DNA from: an uncultured bacterium
GTDB taxonomy: Bacteria; Bacillota; Clostridia; Lachnospirales; Lachnospiraceae
Assembly (NCBI GenBank): GCA_947381965.1
Contig: CANCXX010000023.1
Location: 1 to 64,000, forward strand
DNA length: 64,000 nt
Direction of reading: 5' to 3'
The translations under genes were made by a program, and so were the position numbers. Shown here one piece after another: positions 60,367-64,000 of this stretch. The notes below the pieces were generated by a model that was not told where the DNA came from, did no database searches, and was given only the letters and a program-made list of their open reading frames with translations. Each line of letters opens with the position of its first letter. Within the stretch, counting starts at the first letter, position 1.

Positions 60367-62370
60367 TTATATTCTGGTAAAAACCTGCATTTCCCCTTCT
60401 CCGCGGTTGGACCATGCGTAATAGGGAACCCATACAAGAGTGGTGTTTTCGTATTCGGTGTTGGTGTGGAGATGGTACAGGCCGGGACTTTTCACCTTTT
60501 TCTGACGAAAGCCCGCAGCCTTTATTGCCAGCACGGAGTCTGAACCAATCTGCATGGGGATTGTTTCAAACGAGGCGTCTGTGTCTATTTTCAAAAGGTG
60601 CAGTTCTTTTCCATTATCGGCTTCTTCCAGACAATAGACAATAGGACCCCGCATAAGCGCGGCTTTTCCAATATCTTCACGGACCCGTTCGTCAGCTTCC
60701 AGAACCTGTACTTCCATGGGGAAAGTCAGATCGATGGTGTCAGAGCCCCAGATCTTTGTAAGGTACAGGTATCCCTGTTTTAACTCTGAAACAGCGCCTT
60801 GTGTCCCTTCTGCCTTGTATTTGCCGCACCATCCGGGAATGCGCAGGGCAATGGTAAAAGGCTCACTGACATTGCAGTCTATATGAATCTGGACTTTTCC
60901 CTGCCATGGAAATTCAGATGTAATGGTGACTTTTACTTTCCCGGATTTTAAATTTTTTTCAAGGCAGCATCCCATATATAAATGGACGAACAAAGAATTT
61001 TCCGTTTCTGTGAACACATAGGCACCTATGGAGCTGATAAGCCTTGCTAAATTGGGAGGGCAGCAGGCGCAGCCAAACCATTTCTGCCTGACGGGTTTTA
61101 CATGCTGTTTTCTTTCATCCTTGTAGCAGGCTTCAGGAAGCGTTTCCAGAGGATTTACATAGAAAAAGCTGGTTCCTTCAAGACCTATGCCGGACAGAAC
61201 GGTGTTGTACAACTCTCTTTCCATGATGTCTGCATACTTGGAATCAGGGGAAAGCGCCAGCATTCTTCTTGCAAAAAATACCATTCCAACAGAGGCACAG
61301 GTTTCTGCATAAGCAGTGTCGTTGGGAAGGTCATAGGCGAAGGAAAAAGCTTCACCCAAATGAGTGGCGCCGATGCCGCCTGTGATGTACATTTTCCGCA
61401 GGACAATATCATCCCACAAACGTTCACACGCTGTTTTCAGGCTTTCATCGCCTGTAAGTTTTGCGTAATCAGCCATCCCTGAATATAGATAAACAGCCCG
61501 GACCGCATGGCCGGTTGCCTCTGTCTGCTCCCGGACCGGGAGATGCGCCTGGTAATACTGATAGCGCAGACCTTCTTTTCCGGTATCTTTGGCAGACGCT
61601 TCCTGGTCAAAGAAGTAAGGCTGTCTGCCTCTTTCGTTAATAAAATACAGGCCAAGTTTTAAATACTTTTCCTCCCCGGTAACTTCATACAGGCGGGCCA
61701 GCGCCATTTCAGCGATTTCATGGCCCGGATAGCCATGGAGCTTTCCCTCATCAGAACCAATATGGGCGGCAATACAGTCCGCATAACGGCATGCAGCGGT
61801 GAGCAGCCTGTCTTTTCCGGTAGCTTCATAATAGGCAACAGCGCCTTCGGTTAAATGACCGAAGCAATACAGTTCGTGATTATCTTTAAGATTGGTGAAG
61901 CGTTTGCTGATATCATTAATAATATAAAAAGTATCCAGATATCCATCTATCTGTTGGGCACGGCATACAATATCTATGGCTTCATCCGCTGTCTTTTCAA
62001 GTTCCGGATCAGGGCACTGCTGTAGGGAATAAGCCACAGCTTCTACCCATTTGAAAAAATCGCTGTCCTGAAAAAGAAATCCGTAAAAACGCTCATCCGG
62101 ATTTGCAGTATCTTCCGGCCATACGCAAAAGCCATTGGTGGTATACACCGGACGGGTATAATCCGCCTTGTGGGTCATATTGTTTACAATATTTCCCGCC
62201 ACTTTAAAATTGTGCATACAATAACTTGGCTGGGCATCAGGAATCTGGTCATTTAGAGCTTTCCATTGATACGGAATTACTGCGTCCCGTACCAGCGTAA
62301 TTTCCTTTTTCCAGAAATTATCTGTGATTTTTACCTGTTTTAAATTTACTGGTTTTGTAATGTGATTCAT
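60367..62370 (-). CDS. GH127 beta-L-arabinofuranosidase
   Basis: 667 residues with the GH127 pattern: an all-alpha barrel in the first ~420 residues (DGYLDTFYIINDISKRFTNL and GHLTEGAVAYYEATG are family blocks) and beta-rich C-terminal domains. Catalytic zinc-thiolate residues appear as Glu and Cys in AYAETCASVG and the Cys pair in WFGCACCPPNLARL, as in Bifidobacterium HypBA1. No signal peptide, so it probably acts in the cytosol on imported arabino-oligosaccharides. It may share a role with the GH43-like gene at 43580-45370. Confidence 0.93.
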   Translation of the reverse strand: MNHITKPVNLKQVKITDNFWKKEITLVRDAVIPYQWKALNDQIPDAQPSYCMHNFKVAGNIVNNMTHKADYTRPVYTTNGFCVWPEDTANPDERFYGFLFQDSDFFKWVEAVAYSLQQCPDPELEKTADEAIDIVCRAQQIDGYLDTFYIINDISKRFTNLKDNHELYCFGHLTEGAVAYYEATGKDRLLTAACRYADCIAAHIGSDEGKLHGYPGHEIAEMALARLYEVTGEEKYLKLGLYFINERGRQPYFFDQEASAKDTGKEGLRYQYYQAHLPVREQTEATGHAVRAVYLYSGMADYAKLTGDESLKTACERLWDDIVLRKMYITGGIGATHLGEAFSFAYDLPNDTAYAETCASVGMVFFARRMLALSPDSKYADIMERELYNTVLSGIGLEGTSFFYVNPLETLPEACYKDERKQHVKPVRQKWFGCACCPPNLARLISSIGAYVFTETENSLFVHLYMGCCLEKNLKSGKVKVTITSEFPWQGKVQIHIDCNVSEPFTIALRIPGWCGKYKAEGTQGAVSELKQGYLYLTKIWGSDTIDLTFPMEVQVLEADERVREDIGKAALMRGPIVYCLEEADNGKELHLLKIDTDASFETIPMQIGSDSVLAIKAAGFRQKKVKSPGLYHLHTNTEYENTTLVWVPYYAWSNRGEGEMQVFTRI

Positions 62371-62551
62371 AATTTGTTCCTCTCTTCCTGTTTATTTTTA
62401 TATTGCGTCTTTTTTATAAAAAAGGGAATGGATAAATGGGATGATTTCATGTACAATGTGGCAGGTTTTGAATAATTGCGGAAAAAACTGTTAAAATAAA
62501 AAACAAAGAAAAAAATTAGAAATAGAATAGAAAATAACGGAAAATTCGAAT
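62371..62551. other. Intergenic AT-rich region
   Basis: Contains the promoter of the GH127 gene on the minus strand and spacer before the aspS promoter. No gene or repeat seen. Confidence 0.4.
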
Positions 62552-62580
62552 TGACAAATGTAAATATCTATTTTATTATA
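62552..62580 (+). promoter_or_regulatory. Sigma-A promoter of the aspS T-box leader
   Basis: TTGACA at 62552-62557 and TATTAT at 62575-62580 with a 17-nt spacer, very close to consensus, implying transcription from about 62587. Confidence 0.85.
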
Positions 62581-62587
62581 CAATATA

Positions 62588-62819
62588 AAAGCGGTGGAGA
62601 TGATACCGCAGGCGGGGACGAAGAGAAGTAGCGTGGATTATCGCTTCCAGAGAGCCGGGATGGTGGAAAGCCGGCAGAATGAATTCATGTGAAAAACAGC
62701 TTTATCAGCCAAAATGAAAATACATTGAGTGACTGTACAGACAGTAAATCAGGTGGCACCGCGGATTGGTTAAATTCGTCCTGAATTGATTAAAAGAAAA
62801 TCAGTTCAGGACTTTTTTG
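62588..62819 (+). promoter_or_regulatory. T-box riboswitch leader of aspS
   Basis: Stem I features are GAAGAGAAGTAGCG (about 62621-62634) and AGAGAGCCGGGATGGTGGAA (about 62650-62669). The T-box core AGGTGGCACCGCGG lies at 62751-62764. The terminator is GTCCTGAATTGATT with AATCAGTTCAGGAC arms (62778-62813), followed by TTTTTT. Uncharged tRNA would favour read-through. A GAC (Asp) triplet occurs at about 62731 in a plausible region, but I cannot confirm the specifier by eye; tRNA-Asp is expected from the downstream gene. Confidence 0.92.
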
Positions 62820-62845
62820 TATTACGCAACTAAAAAAAGTAACCA

Positions 62846-62980
62846 GTGCAGGAAGGGCGGTTACGGAACTTTAAACAGTAAACGCCCGGACTGTGCCCAG
62901 AAAAAAACTGGATGAGAAGCAGACAGGATTTTTTCTGCTGTGAACAGGTGCAGGAAGGGCGGTTACGGAACTTTAAATAG
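62846..62980 (+). repeat. Family 3 modular repeat, single unit between T-box and aspS
   Basis: Module A (GGAAGGGCGGTTACGGAACT) occurs at 62851 and again at 62953, 102 bp apart. Between them lie GTAAACGCCC, complementary to A with one mismatch, and a second hairpin with CAGAAAAAAACTG and CAGGATTTTTTCTG arms. The second A runs into TAGGAGG, the aspS ribosome site. It starts ~27 nt after the T-box terminator. Confidence 0.9.
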
Positions 62981-62989
62981 GAGGAAAAA

Positions 62990-64000
62990 ATGGAATTATC
63001 AACGTTATACCGTGAATGTACTTTAAACCAGATTTCCGAAAGTGATATTGGAAAGGAAATGAAGGTGGCAGGATGGATTGAAAATATCCGTGACCACGGC
63101 GGCGTATCTTTTATTGATTTGAGGGATATGTATGGCGTCCTGCAGATTGTTATGAGGGATACCTCTTTGCTAAAAGGCCTGAATAAGGAAGATTGCGTCA
63201 GCATCAAAGGGGAGATTGAGAAGAGGGATGAGGAAACTTATAATCCCAAAATTCCCACAGGAACCATTGAACTGGAAGCCCACAGTGTTGAAGTCCTGGG
63301 AAAAGTATACAGGCAGCTTCCCTTTGAGGTGGCAACTTCAAGGGAAATCCGGGAAGACTTGCGTTTAAAGTACCGTTTTCTTGACCTTAGAAACCGCAAG
63401 GTGATGGAAAATATGATTTTTCGTTCAAATGTAATCAGCTTTCTGCGGGAAAAAATGACACAGATGGGATTTATGGAGATACAGACGCCTATTTTATGCG
63501 CCTCTTCTCCGGAAGGGGCAAGGGATTATATTGTGCCTTCCAGACATTATAAAGGGAAGTTTTATGCGCTGCCCCAGGCGCCTCAACAATATAAGCAGCT
63601 TTTGATGGTGTCCGGTGTGGATAAATATTTTCAGATTGCGCCCTGTTTCAGGGATGAGGACGCAAGGGCGGACCGTTCTCCCGGTGAATTTTACCAGCTG
63701 GATTTTGAAATGAGCTTTGCCACGCAGGAGGATGTTTTCCGGGCAGGAGAGGAAGTTCTTACAGGGACTTTTGAAAAGTTTGCGCCGGAAGGATATGAGG
63801 TGACAAATGCGCCTTATCCGGTAATCAGCTATAAGCAGGCCATGTTGGAATTTGGAACAGATAAGCCGGATTTGCGTAACCCCTTACGGATCATTGATTT
63901 GTCTGAATTTTTCAACCGCTGTACTTTTAAGCCTTTCCAGAATAAGACAGTCAGGGCAATTAAAATAGAAGGGCACCAGTCCAAGGGCTTTCATGAAAAG
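62990..64000 (+). CDS. aspS: Aspartyl-tRNA synthetase (5' part, cut by window edge)
   Basis: The frame is open from the ATG at 62990 to the end of the window, 337 codons of a protein normally near 590 residues. The N-terminal anticodon-binding OB-fold (KVAGWIENIRDHGGVSFIDL) is followed by the class II core: LRLKYRFLDLRN, motif 2 FRDEDARADRSPGEFYQLDF, and the flipping-loop region. It charges tRNA-Asp. TAGGAGG lies 7 nt before the start, supplied by the repeat. Expression should respond to aspartyl-tRNA supply through the T-box leader. Confidence 0.95.
   Translation, partial: MELSTLYRECTLNQISESDIGKEMKVAGWIENIRDHGGVSFIDLRDMYGVLQIVMRDTSLLKGLNKEDCVSIKGEIEKRDEETYNPKIPTGTIELEAHSVEVLGKVYRQLPFEVATSREIREDLRLKYRFLDLRNRKVMENMIFRSNVISFLREKMTQMGFMEIQTPILCASSPEGARDYIVPSRHYKGKFYALPQAPQQYKQLLMVSGVDKYFQIAPCFRDEDARADRSPGEFYQLDFEMSFATQEDVFRAGEEVLTGTFEKFAPEGYEVTNAPYPVISYKQAMLEFGTDKPDLRNPLRIIDLSEFFNRCTFKPFQNKTVRAIKIEGHQSKGFHEK

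Overview
ORGANISM. The window looks like a chromosomal piece of a gut Lachnospiraceae-type member of the Clostridia (low-GC Firmicutes). This is inferred from two T-box leaders in front of aminoacyl-tRNA synthetase genes, strong AGGAGG ribosome sites, LytTR/GHKL two-component pairs, a LytTR-DUF3021 pair, an OFA-family MFS carrier, a desulfoferrodoxin with a PerR-like repressor, ferredoxin-linked 2-oxoacid oxidoreductase, a pyruvate-formate-lyase-type glycyl radical domain, and plant-glycan glycosidases (GH43, GH127). No rRNA, intact tRNA, phage structural gene, transposase or CRISPR array is visible. LAYOUT. 0-4 kb: a truncated acetyltransferase, two GNAT acetyltransferases, a degenerate tRNA-like sequence and an AgrC/AgrA-like pair. 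4-9 kb: a secreted DUF5722 protein, an iron-sulfur aldo/keto reductase and a MATE pump. 9-14 kb: a HipA-like protein, a broken Uma2 gene, and a T-box-controlled thrS with a co-translated GNAT gene. 14-20 kb: an FtsX-type permease, its ATPase and an OmpR-type two-component system. 20-25 kb: a DUF1266 lipoprotein, a nucleoside phosphorylase, an M19 dipeptidase, an MBL hydrolase and a coiled-coil protein. 25-31 kb: an exporter, an AraC regulator, a LytTR/GHKL pair and a helical protein. 31-36 kb: a PadR/hydrolase operon and a LytTR-DUF3021-ABC operon. 36-43 kb: a two-gene 2-oxoacid:ferredoxin oxidoreductase, superoxide reductase, PerR, a CZB chemoreceptor and a HIT protein. 43-50 kb: a double GH43, a four-repeat secreted protein, a chemoreceptor and a MATE pump. 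50.7-53.7 kb: a repeat-bounded cassette that looks like a PARIS (AriA/AriB) anti-phage system. 53.7-62 kb: YkgJ, a Crp/Fnr regulator, a stand-alone glycyl radical domain, a PD-(D/E)XK-like protein, an aldo/keto reductase, an OFA carrier, an AraC regulator and GH127. 62.5-64 kb: a T-box leader and the start of aspS, cut by the window edge. MAIN UNUSUAL SIGNAL. Several unrelated repeat families sit immediately upstream of start codons. Family 1 is a ~218 bp imperfect palindrome found four times, always in the same orientation and always 29-31 nt before a start codon. Family 3 is an A-B-A module of about 102-105 bp, found at four loci and tandemly triplicated at one. It has two hairpins, one of which keeps its pairing while its sequence changes, and it ends in the Shine-Dalgarno sequence. 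Family 4 is a two-hairpin leader ending in AGGGGTATAA. Family 5 is a ~160 bp palindrome before the HipA-like gene. Family 2 flanks the PARIS-like cassette. Both T-box-controlled synthetase genes carry one of these elements between the riboswitch terminator and the start codon. Taken together, they suggest that repeated RNA-forming modules act as 5'-untranslated regions across unrelated genes.
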